Assembly: GCF_001723175.1 (NCBI RefSeq) | Contig: NC_064651.1 | Span: forward strand, 186,001 to 250,000 | DNA length: 64,000 nucleotides | Direction: 5' to 3' | Source: Penicillium oxalicum | Lineage: Eukaryota > Ascomycota > Eurotiomycetes > Eurotiales > Aspergillaceae | Part shown: positions 37,336 through 49,868 of the stretch, in pieces | Layout of the letters: every line of letters begins with the position of its first letter | Position numbering within the stretch: position 1 is the stretch's first letter | Notes under the pieces: model-generated | What the model saw: the letters and a program-made list of their open reading frames with translations, nothing else | The model's database searches: none | Told to the model about the DNA's origin: nothing | Made by a program: the position numbers and the translations under genes

Positions 37336-39902
37336 ACTTGAAGAAATTTCAAGTGGGTGGTGGAAACAGGTCGAATAGAGAGGGGAACCCCTGACGAGGT
37401 CTGGAAAGATGGAGGAGCCTTTATCGGAATTGATTCAAAAAGCGGCGGTCACTTGCAGCTTGCAGATAGTGTCTTGAATCTATATATTAATCGCACGGAT
37501 ACCACTGGTAGGTGACTGAAAGAGAATCTTGGGTCTGGCGACTGCATGAGTCCCTGCCTTGAATGAAGTCGCCAATAACTGTTTGCTAGCCGCACAGAAT
37601 AAGGCTGGCTTTAAGCGACTGAAGTTAGCGCGTATCGGGCCAGATCAAAGTCAATTTAAGCGTGATCTCCCACTCACCTTCTGAAAAGGCTATAGATCTC
37701 AAGCACACTACCGAGACTATGATACTGGGCTTGATTTTAGATCCATTCTGTGTCCCGCCTCAGGGCTGAATCTGAGAATGAATCTTGGTGTGTATCAGAC
37801 TTGTGAAAAAAAGCTGCCCAAGTGTGCTAGAACCATGGATCATCCTCTATAGGGAGAAATGTAACCGCGAATGGGATCTCAACGTGGCGGAGCCTACGGT
37901 GTGCACATGAGTCATATGTATTCCCGCTCGCTCTTAAACAACTAGAGCTATGAAGAGAAAAGCGTGACAAGGAGAAAGTTTTGAGGTCCTGTAGATAGCG
38001 TTGGGACTTGGGTAGGGTGCTCTTACTTTGTCCGAGAAATACAAGAGAATAATGATATGAAGAAGCTGCTATGAAGCCTAGATTCACACACCAACAATTT
38101 TCAATGACTATCTTCCAAGTGATCAGATTATTAGTATATTTGATGAACCGGGCGAGGGATGATGACCAAGATTCGATGGACCTCAAAAATGACATATCAT
38201 ACAATTTATGGAGCTGACTGGTATCCTCCAGTTAACAAGTATACCTGATTTCACCACAAATGGAGCAAACGCGTAACTATCTATCCGGACGAGGTAAAGA
38301 CTATCGGAGGCTGTTTATACTACTAGTGCAGGGCCCATAGTCGCAATCGCTGCTCGGCGAGACTGATTGAATACACCGCCTTTCATGCAGTCCACACACG
38401 AGAGCATCAAGCTGGGGATTATGAGCAACTGAAAATCAGCTCATATAATAGACCCGAAAGCAATGGTGCATACTAATTTTCTTGGAGTAAATAGACATCG
38501 TATACAGATCTTCTGCACTTCAAGCGCTGTTGCAGATCCACCCACTGAACCACGGTTGCTGCATGGTGCCCGTGCCTTCTCACGGCCTGGTCCCGCACAA
38601 GGCGGAACTGCTACGGCCCTGAGGGGGGGCGATCTGGGGCGGACAAACAAATCAAGAAACGTGATGCGACCGGAGTAATCACATCTGATCTTGGATTTGC
38701 CATCAATTCCCGGAATCTCCACCCCGTTACTGCACTTGCTCTGAGTCAGCTAGGAGGTCGCCTCGAGACTGGTAGTCAAAGCGAGCTCTAGGATATGCGG
38801 CTCTTTCTTTGTCGAGGCTTGATGGGTGAATGCAGTTCCAGAGTATACCTCACGACCGGCTGCCCAAGACATGGTTGCAGCCCCGCCAAAGGAATGAAGC
38901 AGAGGTGCCCAATGCCAGCGAATACAATGTGCACTGTGCAGCACTCTCTAGATGACGTTACGCAGATTGTACCAGAGGAAGGAGTGAGATACGGATGGAA
39001 AAAATAGCGCTGCACTCGATCGCTTCCTGGAAGTCAGTACAAGTCCTGCCAGAGACTCCTCCAAGAGTCGTACGGTCAGTGAGGATGGAGTGAGCGGATT
39101 TGAATCGGACCTTCTCGGGCTGATCGGGATGTTCGACTCGGGTGATAAGGGAATTGGATGACCCCTCGAGTATAGCAGGTCATACGAGGCTTTTCTGCAG
39201 ATGGTGATCTGCGCAAGATGTGCGATGGTATGACTTGGTGGACAGTGGAGCGACGTGGGAGAGCAGCTCAGTGGTTCTTGATGTGGATGCGCTGACTCGC
39301 GTTGATCCTTTTTGAGCTTGTGGGAGTGGCGTCAGGGTGTTTTGCACTCTACAGATGGTGGAAGACCCAGATACCTTGTCATCTCGTGTAACCAATGAGG
39401 CTAGCAAGGTACATCGAGAGGTCCTGGACCGTACCTTTTGGTGGCTTGTTCAGGATGACTGCGCGAAAAGAATCGGAATCGGGACAAGTCACCCTGTCCC
39501 GTCATGTGAAATTTGCAGTCGCTCCCTCTGAATCGCCCTCTGAATCGCCCTCCGACACATCGGATATCATGTCCACGCACCCATGACCTCCCTTTGGACA
39601 CACTCTGCACTCTGCAAGATTTGCACAACCGGTTTGCTGTTTGAACGTGAAGCTCCTGATCGGGATCTTTCCGACTCTCCTTGCTCGCACGCGCCAACTC
39701 CTTCATCCCGATTCCCCGCAGTGGGTCCATGTGCGCTGCTGCGGTGCCTGACCGCTCCTCGCTGCCTGGAGATGAGTCGCGAGCGTTGATCTTGTATTCG
39801 CCTGCAGCAAGTCATTCTGATGCTTCTCCCCATCGCTTCTCTGAATCGCATCTTGATGCTTCTTCCGATTGCCCCAGCACAAGCAACAGTGCCCAACCAA
39901 AC
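37336..39902. other. Divergent intergenic region, no gene recognised
   Basis: About 2.6 kb between divergently transcribed genes. The last 500 bases form the promoter/leader of the DUF7514-type gene and include a tandem CTCTGAATCGCC (two copies near 39.53 kb). Open frames of 60-125 codons are present but unconvincing. Confidence 0.5.
37481..37490 (-). promoter_or_regulatory. Possible TATA box of the APH-like gene
   Basis: TTAATATATA on the minus strand, about 150 bases upstream of the ATG at 37335. Position and sequence fit a TATA element with a leader of roughly 100 bases. No direct evidence of the transcription start. Confidence 0.35.
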
Positions 39903-41595
39903 ATGGCGTCTGCGGCCAGCCAGTGGGGGACCCTGATCAATCAGGATAAAAGTCCAGCGCCGATGCTGGAGCAGCTATGTCTCGGCATCGCACAGATTAT
40001 GGTGAGGGTGAAACACGCAGAGGAAGATGCCGCACAATTTTGAGGCTCTTCGCCGCTAATTCCAAAAGCTAATGCGTTTGAAACAGCACTCGTTCGACTC
40101 AAATCCAACGACGGATCTCACTCCAGACCGCCTCGCCGCGTTCTATCGACGGGTGGGGGGCAACTACGATCCACTCTTTCTGGAGACCAGACCTCAAGCC
40201 TTGTCGTTTATCTATCAGTCGCTCGGATGTTTCCATAGTCTGCAGCCATCAACCAGTCCGTATGAGCCCCCGGCCATACCGTCGCTCTGCCCTAATGGCT
40301 TCGTACGATGGCAGACGATCCAGCTGCTCATGGATCCGGATGAGCACTGGCGTTTCTTGAACAACGCAGTCCAAGAGTGGAACATTGTAGATGCCAAGGG
40401 CGAAGCCTTTCCCAAGTCGATCCCTCGCGATGCCTTCCCCTCAGAACCTGACCCGGAGATGCTGCAGTGGCATGAAGGGGTCGCCAAACGACTTGAGCAT
40501 GATTACATCAAGAGAAATGTCCAGCGTGCATCGCCACCAAACTTTGGTCCATTCCACTATCACTTTAGTGGCAAGGATCCCTTGCCGGAGGAAGAAGACT
40601 ATTTCTCACACCCTCCGCATCGAACGAGCTCGCGACGCCACAAGTCCTCAACTTACTACGAAGCAGATCGACCGAGTCGACGGAAGAGCTACCGGCGGCG
40701 AGACCATTCCGACAGTTACGACGAAGCCAGTCGCCGACCAGATTCCAAGTCGCACGCCAGACCTGATGGCGGTCGCTCTGGCATGTCGTCACCTCGACAT
40801 CGGTCTCCCGGGCCGTCGCCCTATGCGGATCGTCCTCTCCGGTCTCGAGGCCGTGACCACTCTGCATGGCATACCAGCCCCCTGAGCGGCGACAGGGAAG
40901 ATGCAACATCCTCACGTCCGAGCCCTCACAGCCGGAGCCATACCCACTCGCACTCTTACTCCTATCCTCCAGATGTGGAAGTCTCAGATTCTCCCCCTCG
41001 CCAGCCTGCCCCAGACCCCATGTCGAGACGTCGTTCTCATCACCACCACAACTTATCTCCTCCCCCCGACTCACGTGGACGTCGTCACTCACATGACGCA
41101 TATATGCGAAAGCCCTACCGTGATGTTTCTCCCACTGCGCCGAGGCGCTCCTTTGGGAGCCCAGATCTTCACCCGTCCAAATCCAGCAAATCTCGGCACG
41201 AAGGACGATCGCACTCTCGGCCTTCGCCTTCGGCAGACATTCGTTTCAAAGAGCACCTGTTTGATGGATCAATACCTGCACCAGTCCCGGAGACCCCACA
41301 GTACACGACCATGCCCCCGCCGCGCTCTGTGCCGCGTCAACGATTCAATCTTGATCCGGAAGATGGCCGACGAGGCAGCTACAGCGGTGGTAGTACCGGT
41401 GGGAGTCATCCGGGTAGTGGGGGAAGCAGCTCCGAGCGGCCTCGTTCTTACAGTGGTCCGGGATTTCCTTCGCGATCGTCTCGCAGATCAAGTCCCGTGC
41501 GAAGTGCGGCCGCCAAGCGGTATATGCCACCGGGGATGATGGATGATGGTTTTTACACGACATCCACACCTCGTCGGGTCCCTCTGTATGATTGA
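39903..41595 (+). CDS. DUF7514-type fungal protein with long Ser/Arg/His-rich tail
   Basis: Exon 1 39903-40001 and exon 2 40087-41595 (intron GTGAGG...AAACAG, 85 nt; an alternative acceptor at 40068 would add six residues) encode 535 residues. The start ATG has a good context (AACATGG); the frame is open further up to an ATG at 39729, which would add 58 residues. Residues about 15-170 form the folded part (LTPDRLAAFYRRVGGNYDPLF, then FIYQSLGC and a Trp/Asp-rich helical region), resembling the fungal DUF7514 domain. The remaining about 350 residues are very rich in Ser, Arg, His, Pro and Asp with many RS/SR dipeptides and a short His run, and are surely disordered. Such tails suggest multisite phosphorylation and perhaps condensate formation, but no role is known. 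Confidence 0.8.
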
Positions 41596-43884
41596 TGATG
41601 TGGAATGTATTAACGAGGTGTTTTTTTGGATAACTCCATGCGCTTCTTTCCTGCCTTTTTCTTCCTCTTCTTCATTCTCTGCCTTCTCCCTCTTGTCATT
41701 TTTTCTTTTTACATCCCGTGCATTTTGTGCTTTACAATTTTGATGGATGTCGGGTTTTTTCATGGCGTCAACAACTAGCGGTCGATCTTCAAGACATACA
41801 ATATTAGATCTGATGCCGTCACTATTGACTTTGTTCGTAGAGAATGAAGTTCCAAAGCCTGCTTGAGGCGGCTTTGGGTGAGCCCTCTCCTTCCATATGA
41901 GAATCCTCTGCGTCGATAAATACTTGATATTAGTGGAGAGTGTTTTGAAATTATCTCTTTCCACCGTCTGATTGGAACCTATTGTGCTCGAAAAAGATGG
42001 TGCATAGGTATACGGTGGTAACGCACAGCCAATCCTTCAAAAAGAAGGACTGTTCAAATCTACTTGGACTCGGGAAATATCGTGGTTTGGATTGTTCTTT
42101 TCATATTCTTGAGTGCAAATCGATGCCATTTAGAATGATTCCATGTTGGAAATACTGGGTACCGTATCGCGTTGAGATGGTGGACAAAAGATTTCCGGTT
42201 ACCTACCAGTACCTTCGCATGGTCTTGTATTGTGTCTATGCAGTCTGTCCATCATATCCATTCTCTCTCTCGTTATCGCTTGAGCCAATTGGGAATTTGA
42301 AAGCCCGGCAGCTATCTGTTGTTGAGATTGATATTGTTTTTCGGTCCTGGAATTTATTCTTTTGTTTGAATTATTGGTCTTTCCCATAGAAGAGCTTGTT
42401 TATCTGCTGCATAGGTACGCTGTCCGTGTTTCCACAGATGATCTGGGAATTTGGCTGTGGATAGGCTGTTGAGACGGAAGGGCCGAGAATTGAGTGAAGA
42501 TGTGCCTATGTACTTTGTGATAGATGATCCGGAGCTCGTTGTCGAGGATGACTTGGCTTTACTTTATACCTGACTTTTATAGAAGGTTTGAGGGTGATTC
42601 TTGGCTTGACCAGAGTATGTAGATTAGCAGTTACCTACTTGTGTTCAACATCTTGTCGATCGTCCTGCTATTGACGACGTGCTTTCAATTTTGTGAGACT
42701 TAAGCATTTAGGTCTAGATTTTGGATTTCTGAGAGATACCCAGACGTACTTCGTGAGTCTCTGGAAGTCATGGCGCATGCATTGAGGATAATCGAACCAT
42801 TTCATTTCTTCTGTGGCTTGGTCAGGTATGTCATACATCGAAATTGGTACCCAAATTTTAGTAGTTACAAGAAGATGAATGAACTACTTCTTTTCTTGGC
42901 CATCCGGGCACCAAGCGAGTGCTCCCTAGTAAGCTCAGTAGTTCTCATGTATGAACCAAGAGTTTTTCTTGAAAGAAACGCGTTAAGGCTGACCCTTGGG
43001 TGGGCACGTGGGGGGTCCTCGAATCTGCACCCGCACTTTCGCAGTTTCCTTTGTTGTTGCTGTCATAGGATGAATGTCCTCGACTCTCATTGCAAAGGAG
43101 GCAGACTCGCATCCAAATTTGATATATTTGATGAGCTTTCACTATCCCCGATAGCAATGGGGATCGTGAGCAACATTGCAGTCCAAAATGGTCCGCTTCG
43201 CAAGAAGAATAGAAAGAAGGGCTCCCTCGGCTGTTAGGCTGCTCCCAATGTCTGCTCCAGTCCATCCCGTCAATACACCAATCCTGTCGTGACTGAATAT
43301 ATTTCAAGTCGATTGGAGAGCGTCCGATTTTCCTCTCGTCGCAGCCTGTTCAGTGGGGCCTCTTTGGCTTTAACAAAGGGAAGATCTCCCCGATATTCTC
43401 CACACTCCCTGGTGAAAGTCGAATGTTGGTGTTGAAAGAACATTGCCGCCTTCGAAGCTGGCAGTCCAATCATTAACACATATCAAAAGAGGTATTGAGC
43501 TACCACTAAGAGTCCCTTAGCGTCTTTCTCGCAACCCTCGAGAATCGAGATCGATTGTTCTCATGCGAAGCAAAACCCCCAACTATTCGACCGAATTAGC
43601 GCCGTGACTCAACTGCTCGCATGGGGCGAAAATATCCACAAATCCTTCCTTTGCCCAGGCCAAATGCCAAGCTGGATGTACTGTATAATGTCAGTCCAGA
43701 CGAATCTCAGCACATTTGATGAAAGACAAATTGACTCCGTCCTCTCCCCGACACAAAAGTCGGCGTTTGTCCATGCTGGGTCTCGCCCGGATACTCATAC
43801 TCGTGACAAATACTTGTTCATTTTCAATCCCGTATTGATCACAACTCTTGCATCAAGTTGAAGCAACTTGAACATCATCTCAAC
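41596..43884. other. Intergenic, no gene recognised
   Basis: About 2.3 kb between two plus-strand genes; the first 200 bases are T-rich and likely 3' untranslated. Open frames at 41.98-42.39 and 42.77-43.24 kb have no domain and look accidental. Confidence 0.5.
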
Positions 43885-45302
43885 ATGGATGATACTGGGC
43901 AACCGTCACAAACGCCCGGAGGACAAATCCCAGAGAGCGTGTTCATTGTAAGAATCCCTCATTTGTCCAACAAATTCGCCGCTCATGTCTATCTCTTCTT
44001 CCAGGGCGTCCTTTGGGCCTTGACCGGTACAGCGTTTGTGTTTGTGCTTTTCCGCCTCTACGTTCAGCTGGCCTACTTCCACGGACTTTTCATTGACGAT
44101 TTCCTGGTCATTCTCGCTTGGATCATCATCCTCACTGCAGCAGTGATCTGGCAAATCTACGGAAGACATCTCTTCCAATTCAACCGAGTTCTTTCAGGTC
44201 AGGAATCCCTCACGCTTTCGGCTTTATTGCAATACCACACGTTTATGCATTCATTAGCTCCGTTGCAGATTCTCTTCTACACTGCTCTGTGGTGTATCAA
44301 GTTTTCATTCCTGTCGTTTTTCTACCGCTTGAGCTGCAGGATCAAGCCACTGTGTCTCTGGTGGGTGATTGTGGTTGTCATCACGGCGGGGGTCTATATT
44401 GCCTCGGTGGCGGATATTGAGTACAAGTGCAGCTTTGGTGGTCTGGAGTACGTTATGGGTAAGTTGGCAAATTCACAATGACCTTTTCCATCTTGATCTT
44501 CATTACTCATGGTCGATGTTTCGGACAGAGCAATGCCCCCGACTGAGTCATATTCACTATGAGAATCGCAGTTTCTGGGCCAATTGTGCTGGTGATGTGG
44601 TAACGGATATGATGAGTAAGTCGGATCCTGTTGTTTTCATTCAATTCTGTGTATAGGACAAACCTTCACGGGTTCTGAATATTCTGGCCTTTCAACATAG
44701 TCCTGTCTATTCCGATATCGGTATTGTGGAACGCCCAGATCACCCGGCGGAGGAAGATTGTGCTTCTGAGTATCTTTTCCGCCACCATTTTTATCATGGT
44801 CGTTGCCGTCATTCGAGTTGGAGTCAAGACGAGCCTCGATGAACAGATTGACATTGCATGGTTATGTTTTTGGAGTTTTGTCGAGGTGGATGCTGGTAAG
44901 TTCACGTACCTCCCTTGACTCGTGTCGGGTGGCAGTTTTTGGGAACTAGATTGCTGACGGTCATCTCACACAGCAATATTAATATCCTGCGTTGCCTCAA
45001 TGAGACAATTGTTCATCAGTGCTCAAGCGAAGAGTACCAGAGAACGAAGCACCAGCAACCAGAACTCGCTAGGACGGGGCGTGAAGAGTCCACCGGTTGT
45101 ATCGAGCCGAGTACAGCCAGGTCGGGATGGGAGTGATGTGCTTTCTTCAGAAGGGGATGTGCCACTTTCACCGCTGAGTCTTGTCCATGTGCGTCATGAC
45201 TTTAAAGCGACTCGCGGTGCTGCCAAAGATCGGATGAGAGATGAAGAAACAGGGCAACAGGAGATGTGGAACTCAACACCAACTCGTGAGCCTCGCCAGT
45301 GA
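43885..45302 (+). CDS. Fungal rhodopsin-domain integral membrane protein (Pth11/SAT5-like)
   Basis: Five exons: 43885-43947, 44005-44458, 44529-44615, 44701-44895 and 44974-45302; introns 57, 70, 85 and 78 nt, all with typical signals; 375 residues. The first intron is in frame and stop-free, so retention would insert 19 residues. Seven membrane helices are visible: GVLWALTGTAFVFVLFRLYV, then FIDDFLVILAWIIILTAAV, and so on. The middle signature of the family (FWANCAGDVVTDMMILSIP) appears only after splicing exons 3 and 4. The C-terminal about 110 residues are hydrophilic, Ser and Arg rich. Family members are poorly understood; the Pth11 branch senses surfaces, but this protein lacks a CFEM domain. 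It is upstream of an NmrA-like gene on the same strand. Confidence 0.88.
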
Positions 45303-45471
45303 CTGAGAAATGATTGAATCAAAGGGATATAGTCAGAATGGAATATCGCCCGTGGCTCCGGAGATAAGCCTCATAATGCCGACGGCCAGCCCCCCGGACT
45401 TTGAAGCTTCACCCGACTCCCTTGAGGACAAATGTCCGATACTGAGCTAGAAAACACATCTTGCTCCTAGA

Positions 45472-45479
45472 GTATATAG
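45472..45479 (+). promoter_or_regulatory. Possible TATA box of the NmrA-like gene
   Basis: GTATATAG, 90-97 bases upstream of the ATG at 45569 and only 170 bases after the stop of the preceding gene. Spacing allows a leader of about 60 bases. Inferred from sequence alone. Confidence 0.4.
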
Positions 45480-45568
45480 CCAAAGAAAAAGATTCATCAA
45501 AATACAATCCATCTCAATCTCTCTGTTGTCTAGAATATTCCCATCTTGACTCGATCCACCTACTCGCC

Positions 45569-46501
45569 ATGTCCGTGATTGTGTTCGGCCCCACCGGCAG
45601 CGTGGGCTCCATCGTGGCGCTCACAGCCCACAACCACGGATCCAAAGTATACCTGGCCATGCGAAACACCCACAAACCCATTCCGGGACTCTCCCCCCAA
45701 GACGAAAGAAACGGTACCTATGAAAGGGTCCAAGCAGATCTGTCCGACCCAGACTCCGTCGCCGCCGCAATCCAATCCAGTGGTGCAAAACGAGCCTTCA
45801 TCTACCTCGCCCACGGCAGTCCCGATCATATGAAGACCACACTGCAAGCGCTCAAAGCAGCCGGTGTGGAATTCATCGTGTTTCTCAGCAGTTATACCGT
45901 CGGTATGCGCGGGAGTGGCGACGGAGAAAAATTACAAGATATTCCCTCGAGCGAGGTGATTCCCTACGTGCATGCACGAGTGGAAATGAATCTGGACGAA
46001 GTATTCGGCTCTGAGAACTACGTTGCGCTGAGACCGGGTGGATTCGCGACGAATATGCTTTTTTTCAAAGAGGGTATCGCTGCTGGGGAAGTCAAGATGT
46101 ACAAGGGGAAGATGACTTATGATTGTATCGTGCCACGAGATATAGGGCTTGTGGGGGGCACGATTCTGGTGCAAGGCCCCCGGAACGGGCAGAGGAAGGT
46201 TTATCTTTATGGACCGCGGGTATTGTCGCAGATTGAAGGAATTGAAGGGATTGGGAAAGTGATTGGGAAGGAGATTAAGATCATCGGTGTTGGGGAGGAG
46301 GAGGGGAGGGAAATGTATGTTCGGAATGGGATCCCAAAGGCCGTGGTGGATTATTTGATGCGGATTACGAATATGGAGGGGGTTTATGTGCATGAACGTC
46401 CTGACTATGATGTTGGAGTTGAGAATGTGCGATTGTATACTGGGCTACCTGCGATGGGGTTTGAGGAGTGGGTTCAAGAGAATCACCATCACTTCTTGTG
46501 A
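45569..46501 (+). CDS. NmrA-like NAD(P)-binding protein
   Basis: A single exon of 310 residues. The N-terminus is a Rossmann beta-alpha-beta unit with the dinucleotide motif GPTGSVGS right after the first strand (SVIVFG). Order then follows the NmrA/HSCARG type of atypical short-chain dehydrogenases: a strand with ADLSDPDSVAAAI, then VEFIVFLSSYT, and RPGGFATNM after the substrate-side helix. The catalytic YxxxK of classical dehydrogenases is not evident, so it may be a redox-sensing regulator or an NADPH-dependent reductase. The ATG at 45569 is the first that gives the canonical N-terminal strand; further upstream the frame is open but not protein-like. Confidence 0.85.
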   Translation: MSVIVFGPTGSVGSIVALTAHNHGSKVYLAMRNTHKPIPGLSPQDERNGTYERVQADLSDPDSVAAAIQSSGAKRAFIYLAHGSPDHMKTTLQALKAAGVEFIVFLSSYTVGMRGSGDGEKLQDIPSSEVIPYVHARVEMNLDEVFGSENYVALRPGGFATNMLFFKEGIAAGEVKMYKGKMTYDCIVPRDIGLVGGTILVQGPRNGQRKVYLYGPRVLSQIEGIEGIGKVIGKEIKIIGVGEEEGREMYVRNGIPKAVVDYLMRITNMEGVYVHERPDYDVGVENVRLYTGLPAMGFEEWVQENHHHFL

Positions 46502-46880
46502 GTTGTTTGTGCCGGGAGAGAAAAGCAGTGGTTCAAAACTGGTAGATTTGATGAGTGGCGTGGTCATGGTGAGGGTCTGTCTGCCTTTTGTCATTTGTTC
46601 GTCTTGTGTATGTAAAAGCAGACCGGATCAAGGCTTGACCTCTCAACCAACATCTGAGATTCTTATGCTTGTAAAATAAGCTCAAAAGAAAAGAATAAAT
46701 GCAAAAGTTGACGTGATTTAGGTTCTCTCCAAACTAGGTCTGGACCGAAAATGGTGCAGACTCGTGTGACCTTTTTCCCACAGAGACGAATTTCGTACAC
46801 AAGACACAAATGCATTCTCACCGATTTGCACATCCCCAGTCAAGATTCAAGAGCTTCAAGATACACTGCAACCGTCCAAT
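46502..46880. other. Short convergent intergenic region
   Basis: 379 bases between the converging NmrA-like and GNAT genes; it should hold both 3' ends. No gene is seen. Confidence 0.6.
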
Positions 46881-47414
46881 CTAAACCCTTTTCTCCAAAT
46901 CGACAAAATGCAAATCCTCCGGCAACTCAAGCCCATTGGCCAGCTCCCGCGGAAACAACTCCGTCTTGCCCGTCTTCTGGTACCCACGCCGCATGTACCA
47001 CGAGACCAGGCTTGGACGAGTCGAAAGTGCATCAAGACTCATGACTCGAGTATCCCACTCACGCTGACAGTAGTCTTCGGCAAAACTGAGAATCTGCCTT
47101 CCAATTCCACCGCGATGAATCTGGGGGTCCACGGCAAGCATGAACAGACGGGCGGTGCCCGATTCACGCTTGGCGGCACCAATGGTTCCGAGCACGGTGT
47201 TGGCCTTGTCGTGCGCGATTAAAAAGACACTGTCTGCATGGGAGATGACGCTGGAAATGTACTTTTCGTCGACTGTGAAACTGGACGCTAGCGCTTGGAT
47301 GCCGACCCAGTCTTCTCGGGGATCCTCGGCGCGAAAGGCTGACTCGATGACTTGTTTTAGAGTTGGGATGTCGTGCGCAGTGGCGATGCGAAAGGAGATG
47401 GTTGTTTCGGGCAT
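46881..47414 (-). CDS. GNAT-family N-acetyltransferase
   Basis: An intronless frame of 177 residues, the usual length of one GNAT domain. Visible elements are the N-terminal strand FRIATAHDI, the central strands (VLGTIGAAKRES, ARLFMLAVDP), and the acetyl-CoA pyrophosphate loop at about residues 100-106 (HRGGIGRQI, matching Q/R-x-x-G-x-G/A). The C-terminal WYMRRGYQKTGKTE is the typical last strand-turn. The acceptor may be a small amine, an amino acid or a protein terminus and cannot be inferred. It lies 351 bases downstream of a flavin monooxygenase gene on the same strand. Confidence 0.88.
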   Translation of the reverse strand: MPETTISFRIATAHDIPTLKQVIESAFRAEDPREDWVGIQALASSFTVDEKYISSVISHADSVFLIAHDKANTVLGTIGAAKRESGTARLFMLAVDPQIHRGGIGRQILSFAEDYCQREWDTRVMSLDALSTRPSLVSWYMRRGYQKTGKTELFPRELANGLELPEDLHFVDLEKRV

Positions 47415-47765
47415 TATTCTTAATAGAAATTCAATAGTCTCAACGATGGCAAAGTCTGATTGATGAATAATTCGAGTTGGCCACAGCTACATTGACTAGA
47501 AAAGTCAGGAACCTTGCGGCTGTTATATGTGGCATGTCGACTAGCGCGCGCCCTTGTCTTGACAGCGGCCGAGGCTTGGGAAACCACCCTCTTTGGAGCA
47601 AACAAAATCACTCGTGTCAAATTGTACATATCTGTGGAGACTCGGCAAATGTGTAAAGTTACTTCTTGATGATGTTAATGATTATCTCTTTGCTGAAAAA
47701 TCTTCTATTCGTCTAGGAGCATGACCGTCTCGCTCTGGGCCTCGACATTGAAGCATTCCTAAACA
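47415..47765. other. Intergenic between GNAT and monooxygenase genes
   Basis: 351 bases holding the GNAT promoter and the 3' end of the monooxygenase. No gene is seen. Confidence 0.55.
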
Positions 47766-49399
47766 TTATGCGTCTCGCATTTTGGCGAGCGCCGCCTCAA
47801 CATCCACGTTGATATCGTGAAACCAAAGCCAATCGAACCGCCCATTTTGCAGACGAGACAGAATATTCTTCATATCTGCTCCAGCCTCCTCATGCTGCAT
47901 GAAAAGCATCCGACTCACTTCCGCCGATTGCTCGAGTTGCTTCTGCGCTCGCGGACGACGGACCAAGTCATACGCGGCTAGACCTGCTCTGATTTGGCTT
48001 GAGCTGTCCTCCGGTTTTTGCGCTACTTCTACAAGAATTCTCGACAGGACGAGGGCATCTTCCAGACCCTGGGCCGCGCCCGCCGCTTGAAAAGGCAGAG
48101 ATGCATGCGCACTGTCGCCGATCAGAACAACACGATCACGAAAGTAGGTCTCGGTATGCAGATGATGAAATAACCCCCACTTGACCGGCTGGGCTTTGCT
48201 CAGAAGCTTTCGGAACCTTTTATCCACGTAGGGGCCTTGAAAATCAGACATCATGATATCTGGTGAAAGTCGTTCCGTGACAGCGTCTTTCACTTTCCAA
48301 CCCCCTTTTCGATCAGCAACACAGAGAAGAAAATTGAACTCCTGCGGCACGCATGGTCAATGATTGTGAGACTATAATGAGTTTTTTTTTTTTAATTCCT
48401 CCTCCACTTACCTCGCCGCCACTGATTCTGTACGTCACCGCACCTTGTCCGTGTCCAAAATAGAACTTGGCGACGTCCGTGAGGTCCCCAAGAATCTCAT
48501 AAGCTTCTGACATTGGAATCACACCTCGATAGCAATATGCCTCTGCATAGACAGGTGCGATCTGAGTTGGTTGATCGGCGAGAACATGACTTCTTGCGAT
48601 GCTTTGAATACCGTCAGCCCCGACCAGAATGCTCGCAGCAGCGGTTGTGCCGTCTGAAAACTGAAGGGTGACACCATTTGTGTCCTGCTCGATACCCGTG
48701 AGGCGTTTGTTGAATTGGACATTTTCGACAGGAATAAAGCTGGTCATAATATCAAGCAACGCCTTTCGATGGGCCTTTTTCGTTATCAGCCCCAGAACTT
48801 GCGAGAAATTTCACACTTAGTTTGAGAAACCCAACTTACCGATCGGCGAACAAAGTCCGTATGCCCCCAAGCTGAGTTTCCATACCAGGGTCGATCACGG
48901 CCTACGCAGATCTGATTAGCAGGAGTCACCACAGCTGGTAGGAAAAGAGTCGGGACCAAGTATACCAAAGCCAGGTTCCAGTAGCATTCCTTCAAAAAAG
49001 ACGTTCTTCGCATGGTCACCTTTATTCCCCACACAAACACCTTCATAGAGAGGTCGGAATCGCGGCTCGATCAGATCCATCGTGCGCATGCCGTTCGGGG
49101 CAAATCCGATACCCGCGCTTTGATCACGTTCAGTAGAAGCAACCTGCAATGTAGGGTCGTCTTGTATACGGCTCACTAGACATAGACTTACCCTACAGTG
49201 GAGTACTCTTTGGCCGCCTCGTAGAGCATGAACGAGATACCTTGGGTGTGGAGAGCCATGGCTAAGGCGAGACCGGCAATACCTGCACCTATAATGCACT
49301 GTCGGTAGTAGCCCCGGTGTTGAGAATGTCTCCTTCGGTGTCTGCGATGAACCTACCGGTAATAGCTACATGACAGATCGAGCCTGCAGTCTCCGTCAT
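47766..49399 (-). CDS. FAD-dependent monooxygenase, aromatic-ring hydroxylase type
   Basis: Six exons: 49399-49357, 49288-49192, 49117-48966, 48901-48840, 48774-48412 and 48341-47766; introns 68, 74, 64, 65 and 70 nt; 430 residues. All three motifs of group A flavoprotein hydroxylases appear once spliced: GxGxxG (GAGIAG, residues 15-20), ADG (about 171-173, [10 protein letters not shown]) and GDSAH (about 314, [19 protein letters not shown]). Introns 2 and 3 must be removed to keep the FAD-binding fold in frame. Length and motifs match salicylate-hydroxylase-like enzymes that use NAD(P)H and O2 to hydroxylate aromatic rings. No signal peptide. It lies between a GNAT and an arylamine N-acetyltransferase gene, all on the minus strand, which suggests, without proving, a small aromatic-compound module. 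Confidence 0.9.
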
Positions 49400-49868
49400 G
49401 ATGATAGCAGGCTGCTGGGGAAATGGTCAATCGGGTCCTGTTTTTCTAGATCGATCTGAGATACCAACAGGATCAGAGCCTCCCCTTGCTCCTTGTAATA
49501 TTTCCACTGGAGTTATTCGTGTATGGGTTGGAGGAAAGGACCAGTTGGACCAGTCCATTCTCAGACAGCGAAAGGTTGCGTGTGCGGGGAAAGAATGGCC
49601 TCGGCAGGGGGGTTGGTCCTGCAGGACTCTCCTGTCCCGGTTTCTGAGGCGAAAATAATCAACCGAAGACGACCGACCCACCGATCAATACGCGCCATGA
49701 GGAGATTCCACTCAACTACCATACTACATCGGCTTCATCATGAGTCCATGAAATACAAATGTAGTCGGATTCCAGGTATGTCCCCAATGGCGCTGCATTA
49801 GACCAATGGTGCGACCGTTGCGAATGAATAAAATTCATCACCCCGAGAGATACCAGTGGTTTGGCCAT
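49400..49868. other. Intergenic, monooxygenase promoter
   Basis: 469 bases between two minus-strand genes. It contains the monooxygenase promoter and the 3' end of the N-acetyltransferase gene. No gene is seen. Confidence 0.55.

Noticed and set aside
39681..39902. In-frame N-terminal extension of the DUF7514-type protein to an ATG at 39729
   Set aside because: The ATG at 39903 has the better context and fits the start of the folded region; the extension is low complexity.
43948..44004. Reading through the first intron of the rhodopsin-domain gene
   Set aside because: Donor, acceptor and the resulting first helix are all better when spliced, although the intron is stop-free.
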